This document shows, piece by piece, positions 15,500-23,368 of a stretch of 33,351 nucleotides of DNA (within the stretch, counting starts at the first letter, position 1; each line of letters starts with the position of its first letter). Both the position numbers and the translations under genes were made by a program. The stretch spans positions 1 to 33,351 of the forward strand of contig JAFYGX010000013.1 of the NCBI GenBank assembly GCA_017543025.1, given 5' to 3'. Below the pieces are notes generated by a model. It worked only from the letters and a program-made list of their open reading frames with translations, did no database searches and was not told the DNA's origin. The DNA comes from Solobacterium sp. Lineage in GTDB: Bacteria; Bacillota_I; Bacilli_A; Erysipelotrichales; Erysipelotrichaceae.

Positions 15500-15505
15500 T
15501 ATAAT
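15500..15505 (+). promoter_or_regulatory. -10 element of the radical SAM gene, possible leaderless start
   Basis: TATAAT ends nine bases before the ATG at 15515, predicting a transcript that begins about three bases before the start codon. There is no ribosome binding site. A 6-bp inverted repeat GAATCC/GGATTC (15481-15497) covers most of the spacer between the -10 box and the expected -35 position, where no consensus -35 is seen. Confidence 0.5.
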
Positions 15506-15514
15506 ACACTGTAT

Positions 15515-16345
15515 ATGATCAAACGCATCTATATCGAACTCACAAACCGGTGTGATCTTTCCTGTCCGTTCTGCCTGAAGCATCCGCGTCCGCTTCAGGA
15601 CATGACCCCTGACTTCTTTGCCCGGGTTGCCGAACAGGCAGTTCAGATCACGCCGCATCTGTATCTTCATGTTCAGGGAGAGCCGCTGCTGCATCCGCAG
15701 TTCAGCGAAATCCTTTCCATCTGCACAAGACTCAACGCTAACGTTCATCTTGTAACAAACGGTTCGTTTCTGTACCGTTACCCGGATCTCCCCCTTCATC
15801 CCTGTATACGGAATATTGCAGTTTCCCTTCAGTCTGTCTCCGCAAGATCTCCGCAATCCATTTCCTCCTATCTGGATTCCGTGATCAAACTTGCACATGA
15901 ATGCAGCGCGCTTGGCAAACCTTATCTGGATCTTCGCTTCTGGCGGAGCGATCAGATGACGGACGAAACGACAGCAGCGTGCCTGAACCGCCTCCGGAGT
16001 GAATTTGTGCTTTCTCCCTGTTCCAGAACCGGCACCATGAAATTCGCTGATAACTGTTTTGTAAGCTTCGCGAATGATTTTGAATGGCCGGACGGTTCCG
16101 GACAGGCATCCGCAGAGGGGACATGTCTTGGCGGAAGAGAACAGATTGCAATCCTCAGCAGCGGTACGGTCGTGCCGTGCTGTCTGGATGCCGGAGGTGC
16201 TGTAAATCTCGGCAATCTGCATAATTCCACACTTTCCAAGATCCTTTCCTCGCCGCGTTACTGTTCTCTGATCGAAGGATTCCGCAGACATGAAATCAGA
16301 GAGCCGTTCTGTCAGACCTGCAGTTATCGCAGCAGGTTTCAGTAA
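15515..16345 (+). CDS. Radical SAM protein with SPASM-like C-terminus
   Basis: In this 276-residue protein the radical SAM cluster motif CxxxCxxC (cysteines 13, 17, 20 in NRCDLSCPFCLKH) begins right after a short strand. The SAM-binding GEP element (VQGEPLLHP) and a TNG strand follow. The last ~75 residues contain cysteines in a SPASM-type spacing: GTCLGG, VVPCCLDA, RYCSLI and FCQTCSY, able to hold an auxiliary iron-sulfur cluster. SPASM proteins modify peptides or proteins, but no precursor peptide gene is visible next to it. The first plausible ATG is at 15515; it lacks a ribosome site and has TATAAT nine bases before it. The 3' end overlaps the convergent YukD-like gene by seven bases. Substrate unknown. 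Confidence 0.85.
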   Translation: MIKRIYIELTNRCDLSCPFCLKHPRPLQDMTPDFFARVAEQAVQITPHLYLHVQGEPLLHPQFSEILSICTRLNANVHLVTNGSFLYRYPDLPLHPCIRNIAVSLQSVSARSPQSISSYLDSVIKLAHECSALGKPYLDLRFWRSDQMTDETTAACLNRLRSEFVLSPCSRTGTMKFADNCFVSFANDFEWPDGSGQASAEGTCLGGREQIAILSSGTVVPCCLDAGGAVNLGNLHNSTLSKILSSPRYCSLIEGFRRHEIREPFCQTCSYRSRFQ

Positions 16346-16584
16346 ACGACCAGACACATTCCGTCCGAAAGATTCTGATGCGTCAGCGTCACCGCCGTAC
16401 TGATCCGAATGCCTGTCTTTTCTTCAAAAAACCATGCATCATCACTGATTTCATACATGCCGGAAAATTCTTCTTTCAGAAGCTCGTTCAGGTATGGAAT
16501 CAGATCAATCATGCAATACATCAGCGGAATTCTGCATTCCGCTTTTTTCTGGATTGCCGGAAACGAAAACCACAGCTGGATCAT
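16339..16584 (-). CDS. yukD: YukD/EsaB-like small protein of the type VII locus
   Basis: This 81-residue protein has no signal or membrane span. Its pattern of a strand, a helix (LIPYLNELLKEEF), strands and a closing LTHQNLSDGMCLVVY resembles the ubiquitin-like YukD/EsaB family, which typically ends in a TLxxxGIxDGDxL-type stretch. Position supports this: it starts with a 4-base overlap (ATGA) at the end of essC and has AAGGAGG upstream. YukD/EsaB is the small cytoplasmic regulator or assembly factor of type VIIb systems. Sequence similarity is weak, so the call depends partly on context. It converges on the radical SAM gene with a 7-base overlap. Confidence 0.6.
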   Translation of the reverse strand: MIQLWFSFPAIQKKAECRIPLMYCMIDLIPYLNELLKEEFSGMYEISDDAWFFEEKTGIRISTAVTLTHQNLSDGMCLVVY

Positions 16585-19500
16585 TGTTTCCTCCTTTCAC
16601 AGAGCTGCAGAACCCGGTTTTTTCCTGTCTGAAACAGAATTGCCTGATTTGCTTTCAGCTCTTTCCGGTATTTTGCCGTAAAACGGTACTGTTCACGGAA
16701 TCCGCTCCCGATATACAGGATCGGGCCGTCTGACTGACGGATGCCGGCAGTATGGAATTTTTCTGCAGTCAGAAACAGAAATCCATGTATACCGCATTCA
16801 TTCTGCCCATCATTCATAAAGTAACAGTCCGTTTTTTCCTTCATCAGTTCATAAAAGTCATACAGTTCCTCCTCATATGTCGCAAGAACAAACAGCCGCT
16901 GCGCGTTCGGCATGCAGACCCATTCATAGGTGAACAGATCCTTTCCCAGCGGAATTTCGTCTCCTGCATACTCCTCCATGTTTATGCAGGAAGGCATAAA
17001 CGGTATTCTGCATGGTTTTTCTGTTCCGTATCGGATATTCAGATTTCTGATCAGAGATTCGAGTTCTTCCGGTTCTGTTTCAATCAGATAGAGATCAAGC
17101 GGATCATGCAGCGAAGAAACAAGTGCGGTATTCAAATGAGAGACCGGATAATGCACCGGTTTCTCAAAAATTGATGAAAGCTCCTGTGTACTGGATGTTT
17201 TCAATGCAATCCGCAGCGGAATCATCGAAAGATCGCGGTATGGAATTCCCGTGCTGGTCGTCGAAAACAGAATGATCCGCACATGTGTGCGTTCAGCAGA
17301 ACGGATCAGCCGGTGAAGCCGTATGCGGTTGGATTCATCCGCTTCAGAAAAGGCAGCGATATCACTCAGGATCAGAGAAGCCGTCCCGGATGATTCTTCC
17401 GTTCGTCTTTCAAGTATTGAAAGCGCATTTCCAAGCTGTTCTTCCTGTGATGAGCGCAGTACGCCGATCACACTTCTGCATTCCTTCAGAATCGAATCTG
17501 TGATTCCTGCATCATCAACCACAATCAGGAAATCGTCTTCTTCGGCTGTATTCAGAAACGCCGACAGAAGTGTTCGCATAAACAGGCATCTGGCATCCCG
17601 GTCAATCGAGAAAACCGCCATCAGACTGCCTTGAACAGAATACGGAATCTGCCTGTGATTCCGGTAATCATCCGCGATACCGATCCAGTTTTCATTCTGC
17701 TCTGGCAGATCAGAACGTCGGACATGCGTAATCGGCTCACACCACAGCGGTACTGCCGGCTCCATATCAGCGGAAGCTTCAAGAATCATACCTATGATCT
17801 CCTCAGACTGAATCGCATTGCCATGCGATGGAAATTCCACTTTCCGGATCGTATTACCCATAGCATCCAGCAGCTGGGCGACACGGCTCATTCTGTCTGC
17901 CGGCGCATTTGCATAACCGCACTGCACATGCGTGAGTATTCCGTCACACAGGACAAATCCTTCTCCCGGCCGGGAAATCCATGCCGCATCTGGGCAGTGA
18001 ATCATCTCACTGCTGTCCGCCTTTTCCTGAACCTTAAGACAGATTTTGAACCGGCAGTTCGACCAGATCTGCTCATCCACAATTCCGCCCGGCTTCTGGG
18101 TCGCAAGAATCATATGAATGCCAAGACTTCTTCCGACTCTGGCAATACTGATCAGATCCTTCATCGCATCTGGTCTTTCTTTCCGAAGTTCGGCAAATTC
18201 ATCTACGATGATCAGAAGCGCAGGAAGATACGGAAGATCATATTCCGGTTTCCATACCGTCTGATACTGGGACAGATTCATCACTGATTTCTCAGCTGCC
18301 GTGCTGAGCTTTGAAAATAGGTTTTCTCTTCGAAGACATTCGTTCTGAAACGATACAAGTGCCCGTTCCATGTCCGCTTCATCCAGATTGCTCAGACTCC
18401 CTGCACAATGCGGAATCCGGTAAGAAGCATTTGAAAACAGATGAACTGCGCCGCCGCCCTTGAAATCAACCATCACAAACTGAAACTCCCGCGGGCTGTA
18501 ATTTACGCATAAGCTCAGAAGAAGCGTTATGATCAACTCACTTTTCCCGCTGCCGGTCATTCCCGCAATCAGCCCATGCGGCCCGTTTCCCCGCTCATGC
18601 AGATCCAGTCCGACCGGTTCTCCATCCTCTCCGATTCCGATCCACGCCCGGATCGATTCAGACGTCCTTCCGATTTTCCACCGGTTCAGAAGATTAAGGC
18701 TGCGCACGGTATCTGCCCGATACAGATCAAGGAACGTATTCCGGCTGCTCAGTTTGCTGCTGTTCTGTACAATCCGGCAGCGGGAAAACAGATTCAGCAG
18801 CTCTCCGTATTCACCGTGCTGAATCCGATCAGGCACAAATCGCTGGACCCGGCCGTTTCGGATGATGCATGGATCCTGACCGTATCGGATCAGACAATCC
18901 ATATCCAGCGGGAGCGGATTCCGGTTCAGAAGATAGATGACTTTTGCCGGAAGCTCTTCGAATACGGAGAGCAGAGACCGGTTCATACATAACAGAAGAA
19001 TCTCTTTCGGTTCCTCGTGATGCAGCGCCCGAACGGCAGCACAGCTTTCCTGGATTGAAGTAACAATCAGTCTCGTTCCGTCTTTCAGCGAAAGATGAGG
19101 CAGTTCTCTCAGCCATGGATGTTCCTGCTCAAACTTCCTGGTACACAGAATAACCAGTTTCATGATATCCGGCCCGTGATAAAACAGAAGCTGACTGATC
19201 AGACGAACTGCCTGCTGCTTCTGATCGCTGTCATACTGTACCGCGATCCGGAAACAATCGTGCAGATCGGCAGTAACCGGCATCTGTACTGTTTCATATT
19301 TCGTTGCCACCTGCTGAATCATCCCCGGAATCGGATCTGTTACAGAAGGATGAAAGGAACAGTGAAGTACAGACTCAAACGGTACCTGTCCGCTTCCCAG
19401 CCGGACCATCATGTAATCCGGACGTCCCGGAAGCGCTCTGTATAGTGCTTTCACCCTGATATAAGAGGCAGGAAAGAGTTCTTCCATACGTTCTGCCGCA

Positions 19501-20465
19501 TGGTTCTGTTTCGATTCAATCTGAGTGCATAATTCATCCAGATATTTCCGGTAAGATTCCAGCCGTTCTTTCCGGCGCGTTTTTTCCTGACGGCGTTCAT
19601 GGAATCTCTGAAGCGGATTCCACAGCAATGCAGAAAACACCATTACACATGGCAGTATCAGCATCGGAAGTATCTCATGAAATTCTCTGCCGTTCAGCCA
19701 TCCGTTATATGCCGAAAGGATACCGGTCGCCATGGACGCAAACGCCATGGTAAGTGCAGGTCCCATCAGGAATAACAGCGGTCTTGACCGGGTTTCTTCA
19801 AACGGAAGCGGTTCACGCAGCTCTGTTTCAAACCGAAGTTCAGGAACTGTTTCATAGTAGGCGCGTTCCAGTACGAACGGCTCAGTGTCCGCTGGCAGAC
19901 ATCCTTCTTTCACATATGCATCCGCCATGGAAAGATAACAGTTTTTCACGCATGATACCGCCAGAAATGCATCGTTCAGAAGAATCTGTGTATTGAGAAC
20001 GGAAAATCTGCTTCCATTATGAAACGCAGAATGATCAGCCGGTTTTCCATCGCAGTCCCCGATCCCGCTGCAGAAGCGGTCAGTAATCATATGCGCACTC
20101 CGGTCAATCAGAAACTGTGAAGGCTGCAGATTTGCATCCTGGATATAAATATCATCATCAATTGAGCTTCCAAGCGTAATAACCGGCTTTTCCCAGGAGA
20201 TTCTGCGGAAGCGATGATGCACATTCTCATACATTGACCAGTAGATCACAGCAATTCCTTCACGTTCTGCCTGCCGGATCACGGTAACCGCTTCATGTTC
20301 AATCAATGGATTTCTGACATAGAGAAGTCCGCGGGGAAGCCGGATCCGATAGGTTCCCTGCTCCTGGAACACCATGCATTCCTGTCCGAGCACCGTCAGT
20401 ACGTTCCGCGTGCCGGAGAGAAGGACCGCCTCACGGCGGTCCGGTTCCGTAATCCAGCCGATCAT
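16581..20465 (-). CDS. essC: Type VII secretion FtsK/SpoIIIE-type ATPase EssC (short form)
   Basis: This 1294-residue membrane ATPase drives export of WXG100 substrates. The N-terminal ~170 residues look like the paired FHA-type domains of EssC (PVITLGSSIDDDIYI, then FLIDRSAHMI). Two membrane spans lie at about 229-250 and 265-282, followed by a charged linker. The first full ATPase domain has Walker A GMTGSGKS (635-642), VMVDFKGGG, and Walker B LLIIVDE (750-756). A second FtsK-like region (about 925-1130) keeps a DDFLIVVDD strand but has no Walker A lysine. A third region after 1170 is short and also lacks one. It is about 190 residues shorter than the ~1480 of the Staphylococcus protein. 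Start overlaps the lipoprotein stop by four bases. Confidence 0.9.
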   Translation of the reverse strand: MIGWITEPDRREAVLLSGTRNVLTVLGQECMVFQEQGTYRIRLPRGLLYVRNPLIEHEAVTVIRQAEREGIAVIYWSMYENVHHRFRRISWEKPVITLGSSIDDDIYIQDANLQPSQFLIDRSAHMITDRFCSGIGDCDGKPADHSAFHNGSRFSVLNTQILLNDAFLAVSCVKNCYLSMADAYVKEGCLPADTEPFVLERAYYETVPELRFETELREPLPFEETRSRPLLFLMGPALTMAFASMATGILSAYNGWLNGREFHEILPMLILPCVMVFSALLWNPLQRFHERRQEKTRRKERLESYRKYLDELCTQIESKQNHAAERMEELFPASYIRVKALYRALPGRPDYMMVRLGSGQVPFESVLHCSFHPSVTDPIPGMIQQVATKYETVQMPVTADLHDCFRIAVQYDSDQKQQAVRLISQLLFYHGPDIMKLVILCTRKFEQEHPWLRELPHLSLKDGTRLIVTSIQESCAAVRALHHEEPKEILLLCMNRSLLSVFEELPAKVIYLLNRNPLPLDMDCLIRYGQDPCIIRNGRVQRFVPDRIQHGEYGELLNLFSRCRIVQNSSKLSSRNTFLDLYRADTVRSLNLLNRWKIGRTSESIRAWIGIGEDGEPVGLDLHERGNGPHGLIAGMTGSGKSELIITLLLSLCVNYSPREFQFVMVDFKGGGAVHLFSNASYRIPHCAGSLSNLDEADMERALVSFQNECLRRENLFSKLSTAAEKSVMNLSQYQTVWKPEYDLPYLPALLIIVDEFAELRKERPDAMKDLISIARVGRSLGIHMILATQKPGGIVDEQIWSNCRFKICLKVQEKADSSEMIHCPDAAWISRPGEGFVLCDGILTHVQCGYANAPADRMSRVAQLLDAMGNTIRKVEFPSHGNAIQSEEIIGMILEASADMEPAVPLWCEPITHVRRSDLPEQNENWIGIADDYRNHRQIPYSVQGSLMAVFSIDRDARCLFMRTLLSAFLNTAEEDDFLIVVDDAGITDSILKECRSVIGVLRSSQEEQLGNALSILERRTEESSGTASLILSDIAAFSEADESNRIRLHRLIRSAERTHVRIILFSTTSTGIPYRDLSMIPLRIALKTSSTQELSSIFEKPVHYPVSHLNTALVSSLHDPLDLYLIETEPEELESLIRNLNIRYGTEKPCRIPFMPSCINMEEYAGDEIPLGKDLFTYEWVCMPNAQRLFVLATYEEELYDFYELMKEKTDCYFMNDGQNECGIHGFLFLTAEKFHTAGIRQSDGPILYIGSGFREQYRFTAKYRKELKANQAILFQTGKNRVLQLCERRKQ

Positions 20466-22588
20466 TCTTTGTGCCTGACAAGGATCGAACAGCTGATTTC
20501 ATACTTATTATCTTTTGTTCTGATCCGGATGATCGTGGATCCCTCTCCTACAGCAGTAACAGAAGTTCCTTTTGCGGATGCGACTGACGGATCCAGACTT
20601 GTGACCACAAGATCTTTTACCGTATACCCCTTCGGAAGAGCAGTCACTTTGATTTTCTTTGTCTGCCCCGGATCAGCAATCAGAGAATATGAATCAATAC
20701 GTATCTGATCGCTTTCCACGACCGGTCCGGTATCCTTTGGCTTTATCCGTTCTCCTCTGGTGCATTTCGCAACTTTATGCCCGTTTTCATAATGTCCGTT
20801 CAGTTCCGGGATCAATGCCCCGTTTTTTTCATCAGCGAGCACGATTGTTGTGCTTAGGCCATTGCGGCCCGCCAGCGTATCTGGTGAGTTCAGCTTGATA
20901 TCGATCGTTTTATATGCGGAGATGTCTGCACACGCAAAGACATTTTCATTTCCGTCTGAAAGATCGTTCAGAATATCAGGCGGAACATCCGTCGAAGCCG
21001 AAGTATGATTTCCCTCCTTGTCATAAAGATGAAGGATGGAACTCACCCCTGCTTCTCCGCCTGCTTCTGTTGTCACGTCCGCAATCCCCATTCCGGCAAG
21101 ATCCATTGCGATATTCACACCGCCGAGTATACCGGTCTTTGCCTCAATGGATGCCTGTGCTTTCATGTCGCAGCGGCTGATATCACGCATGTTTCCGTCA
21201 CGGATTTCCATTCCTACCGTACAGTCCTGACTCAGCGTCAGCTGTGCCTTTCCATACGCCCGCAGCGTAAGCTGCAGCTGCATATCGACTGACATAACCG
21301 GCGCATTAGGGACGGGAACCGTTATTTTCGCAAGCGGAAGTGTAATCTCTGCGCAGTTCTGCTTTTCCTGAAACAGATTTCTTACCGTGCCAAGAAAGTT
21401 CTGCGGATCTACTCTGGAAAAATCACCGTACAGTTCTTTATAGGAAGCAATGTCTGCCCCGAGGTTTTCACTTGCAATAAAATCAATCCGGAAATAACCG
21501 TCTCTGATCTTTCCGTTCTCTGTTTTCCAGATATAGGAAGGTCTGACATTGGCAACTGTCAGATCACCGGTAATCATCATACCGCCCTTAGTTTCCTTTT
21601 CCACAAGCACCCGCACTCCGGTTGGTTTCACCGAATAGGTTATCTGATATCCGTTGACGTTATGTGTTTTCGTAGTCCCCTCATTTTTCTTTGCCATTAG
21701 ACGGAGGCCGTTTTCACCCGCGGTCTCCTCTGAGAAGTCCTGAATTACCATGCCATCCATTGAGTCCACGATTCTTGCGGTGGAAAAGTCAACGGAAAAC
21801 GATTCCGCCGCATCGATCGACTCGACAATTTCCTCGACAGCAGCCGGTTCGATCGCAGCTGTTTTTCCTTCTTCTGTTTCGTTCACTTCTGTAATCCGGT
21901 AAACCGCATCCGGATGTGCCGGATCACCTGCAGTCAGATACTGCCCTTCACGGATGTCTGCATCTTCAGAAAACGAAGCGGTTCCTTCTTCCGCATTGAT
22001 TTCTTCCGGTACTTCATCCGTGAATACCGCCGCATCATCGAATGTAATCTCATTATGGGGATCCTGGATTTCCCGATGATTGATCCCTGCGCAGACTGCA
22101 GAGAGACATGCAAGTGCGGTTTCGCGGTCAATTGCCTTCCGCGGCTCAAACCGATCGTTATCATCCAGCGGCATAAGACCGCTCGCAACTGCAGATGAAA
22201 CATGTTTTGGAAATGCAGATTTTGAAATATCTCTGATTTTTACGGAGGATTCTCCTTTCACATCCCGTTCTGACAGATTCATCAGCGTATAAGCTGTCCA
22301 TTCCCTGGTAAGGACTGCTTCCGGATCAAACGGCGTGCCGGTGTCCAGCACAGACCATTCCACCGCGGATTGAACCGCTTCAAAATAGGGAGACTCTTTA
22401 CTGACATTCAGAAAATATGGTTCTGCCTGCGAAAATGCAGAGATGCCTGCTTTCTGATCCAGCAGTGTGATCCATTCTCCCAGTGTCATAGAGGATGGCT
22501 GCGCGCCCGCGCATCCTGACAGGATTCCTGTCAGGATTGCGAGTGCACAGAGAATCGAACCAATATTACGACTGCATGCTTTCCGCAT
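20462..22588 (-). CDS. Lipoprotein with SLH-like repeats and an Ig-like (Big2) domain, in the type VII operon
   Basis: This 708-residue protein has a lipoprotein signal ending in ILSGC (cysteine 26), so it is probably anchored outside the membrane. Residues about 40-165 contain two SLH-like repeats (YFEAVQSAVEWSVLDTG...TREWTAYTLMNL and HVSSAVASGLMPLDDNDRFEP...DRETALACL). SLH domains bind cell-wall polymers. A ~400-residue middle region of strands is unrecognised. The last ~80 residues match a bacterial Ig-like 2 domain (VTSLDPSVASAKGTSVTAVG, then a ...STIIRIRT strand). The start lies 23 bases inside the end of the second WXG100 gene and has no visible ribosome site, so translation is probably coupled. 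It stands where other systems carry EssA/EssB/EsaA; it resembles none of those by eye. Confidence 0.8.
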   Translation of the reverse strand: MRKACSRNIGSILCALAILTGILSGCAGAQPSSMTLGEWITLLDQKAGISAFSQAEPYFLNVSKESPYFEAVQSAVEWSVLDTGTPFDPEAVLTREWTAYTLMNLSERDVKGESSVKIRDISKSAFPKHVSSAVASGLMPLDDNDRFEPRKAIDRETALACLSAVCAGINHREIQDPHNEITFDDAAVFTDEVPEEINAEEGTASFSEDADIREGQYLTAGDPAHPDAVYRITEVNETEEGKTAAIEPAAVEEIVESIDAAESFSVDFSTARIVDSMDGMVIQDFSEETAGENGLRLMAKKNEGTTKTHNVNGYQITYSVKPTGVRVLVEKETKGGMMITGDLTVANVRPSYIWKTENGKIRDGYFRIDFIASENLGADIASYKELYGDFSRVDPQNFLGTVRNLFQEKQNCAEITLPLAKITVPVPNAPVMSVDMQLQLTLRAYGKAQLTLSQDCTVGMEIRDGNMRDISRCDMKAQASIEAKTGILGGVNIAMDLAGMGIADVTTEAGGEAGVSSILHLYDKEGNHTSASTDVPPDILNDLSDGNENVFACADISAYKTIDIKLNSPDTLAGRNGLSTTIVLADEKNGALIPELNGHYENGHKVAKCTRGERIKPKDTGPVVESDQIRIDSYSLIADPGQTKKIKVTALPKGYTVKDLVVTSLDPSVASAKGTSVTAVGEGSTIIRIRTKDNKYEISCSILVRHKE

Positions 22589-22865
22589 TGCTGGTAATGG
22601 TGGTTTCCAGGGTATCGTAACTGTCTACGGTTCTGTCAAGGAATGCCGCATACGAATCAATCAGTTCCTTCTGCGTTTCAAACCTTGAAGCAAACAGATT
22701 GAATTTACTGCGGATCGCTTCTCCTGCATCGGAGATCCATGAAACATTTGTATTTGACATCTCCCTTTTCATCGAAGAAAGATCTTCATACATCTGCTGA
22801 TTGCAGGAACGGATCCGGGAAGCACATTCTGTTACTTCGGCAAGTGAAATCTTAAGATTATCCAT
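22566..22865 (-). CDS. WXG100-like type VII protein with altered WXG motif
   Basis: This 99-residue all-helical protein has the size and helix-turn-helix layout of WXG100 substrates. In the turn the tryptophan is kept, but the motif reads SWISDAGEAI instead of WxG, the glycine being replaced by serine. A C-terminal YxxxE (YDTLE) matches the type VII export signal YxxxD/E. No signal peptide. GGAGAG precedes the ATG at 22865. It follows the first WXG100 gene by 14 bases, so the two may form a heterodimer like EsxA/EsxB. Its 3' end overlaps the lipoprotein start by 23 bases. Confidence 0.8.
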   Translation of the reverse strand: MDNLKISLAEVTECASRIRSCNQQMYEDLSSMKREMSNTNVSWISDAGEAIRSKFNLFASRFETQKELIDSYAAFLDRTVDSYDTLETTITSNAESMQS

Positions 22866-22879
22866 AATTTCTCTCCTTT

Positions 22880-23179
22880 CTAACGTGCCAGGGCATTCGC
22901 CTGAGAAGTCAGATCATCCTGCACCGCACGATACGATTTTGCCGAATTGCGCAGAAATTCCGCATACTGCCCGCACAGAACAGACATTTCCCTGAAATCA
23001 GACTGAAACCGGGAGATCTGATTCGAAAAAGCAGTGTTATCTTTTCCCTGCCAGCCGGCTTTCATGGTGTCAACTGCCTCAAAGAGGCTGGTGTATGCCC
23101 GGGTGTAATCCTGATTGGAATCATCGATTCTTGAAGCACTTGCTTCGAGCTGCTCGGGCTCAACTGTAATGGAACGCAT
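22880..23179 (-). CDS. WXG100 type VII secreted protein
   Basis: This 99-residue protein has a canonical WXG turn (MKAGWQGKDNTAF, tryptophan near residue 43) between two long helices, typical of EsxA-type proteins. The N-terminus MRSITVEPEQLEASASRIDD follows the usual pattern of the family. The C-terminus has SYRAVQDD, with acidic residues five and six positions after the tyrosine, so it is not a clean YxxxD/E export signal. The start at 23179 is fixed by AAAGGAGG eight bases upstream. First gene of the five-gene type VII operon. Confidence 0.9.
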   Translation of the reverse strand: MRSITVEPEQLEASASRIDDSNQDYTRAYTSLFEAVDTMKAGWQGKDNTAFSNQISRFQSDFREMSVLCGQYAEFLRNSAKSYRAVQDDLTSQANALAR

Positions 23180-23302
23180 ATCCTGTTCCTCCTTTCTGTA
23201 TTTCTTATAGCCGCTGTTTTTGAGATCCCCCAAAATCCAGAAAAAAAATCTGCTTTTTACAGATAAATGTTGTAAAACTCATAAAACCCGCTCTATCTCG
23301 AC
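23180..23302. other. Upstream region of the type VII operon
   Basis: This should hold the operon promoter, but no clear -35/-10 pair is visible on the minus strand. TATAAG (about 23212-23207) is a possible -10 without a good -35. TCCCCCAAA (23226-23234) repeats a 9-mer found twice beside the tRNA-Gln gene. Confidence 0.4.
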
Positions 23303-23346
23303 AAAAAAAGACTGTACGCCCTGCATATAGCTGGCAGATACAGTCT
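23303..23346 (-). terminator. Terminator of the sugar operon
   Basis: On the minus strand an 8-bp perfect stem AGACTGTA/TACAGTCT (23346-23339 with 23316-23309), with an inner CTGC/GCAG helix, is followed by seven T residues. It lies 22 bases past the alpha-galactosidase stop and separates the sugar operon from the type VII operon. Confidence 0.88.
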
Positions 23347-23368
23347 CTGTTTTCAGTATTTTTTCAGG

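Noticed and set aside
15107..16357. Minus-strand open frame of 416 codons across the ABC ATPase and radical SAM genes
   Set aside because: Both genes on the plus strand have intact catalytic motifs; the antisense frame has no recognisable domain and spans a terminator.
16339..23179. A toxin substrate (LXG protein) for the type VII system
   Set aside because: No LXG-type N-terminus or nuclease-like C-terminus is found in or next to the operon within this window.
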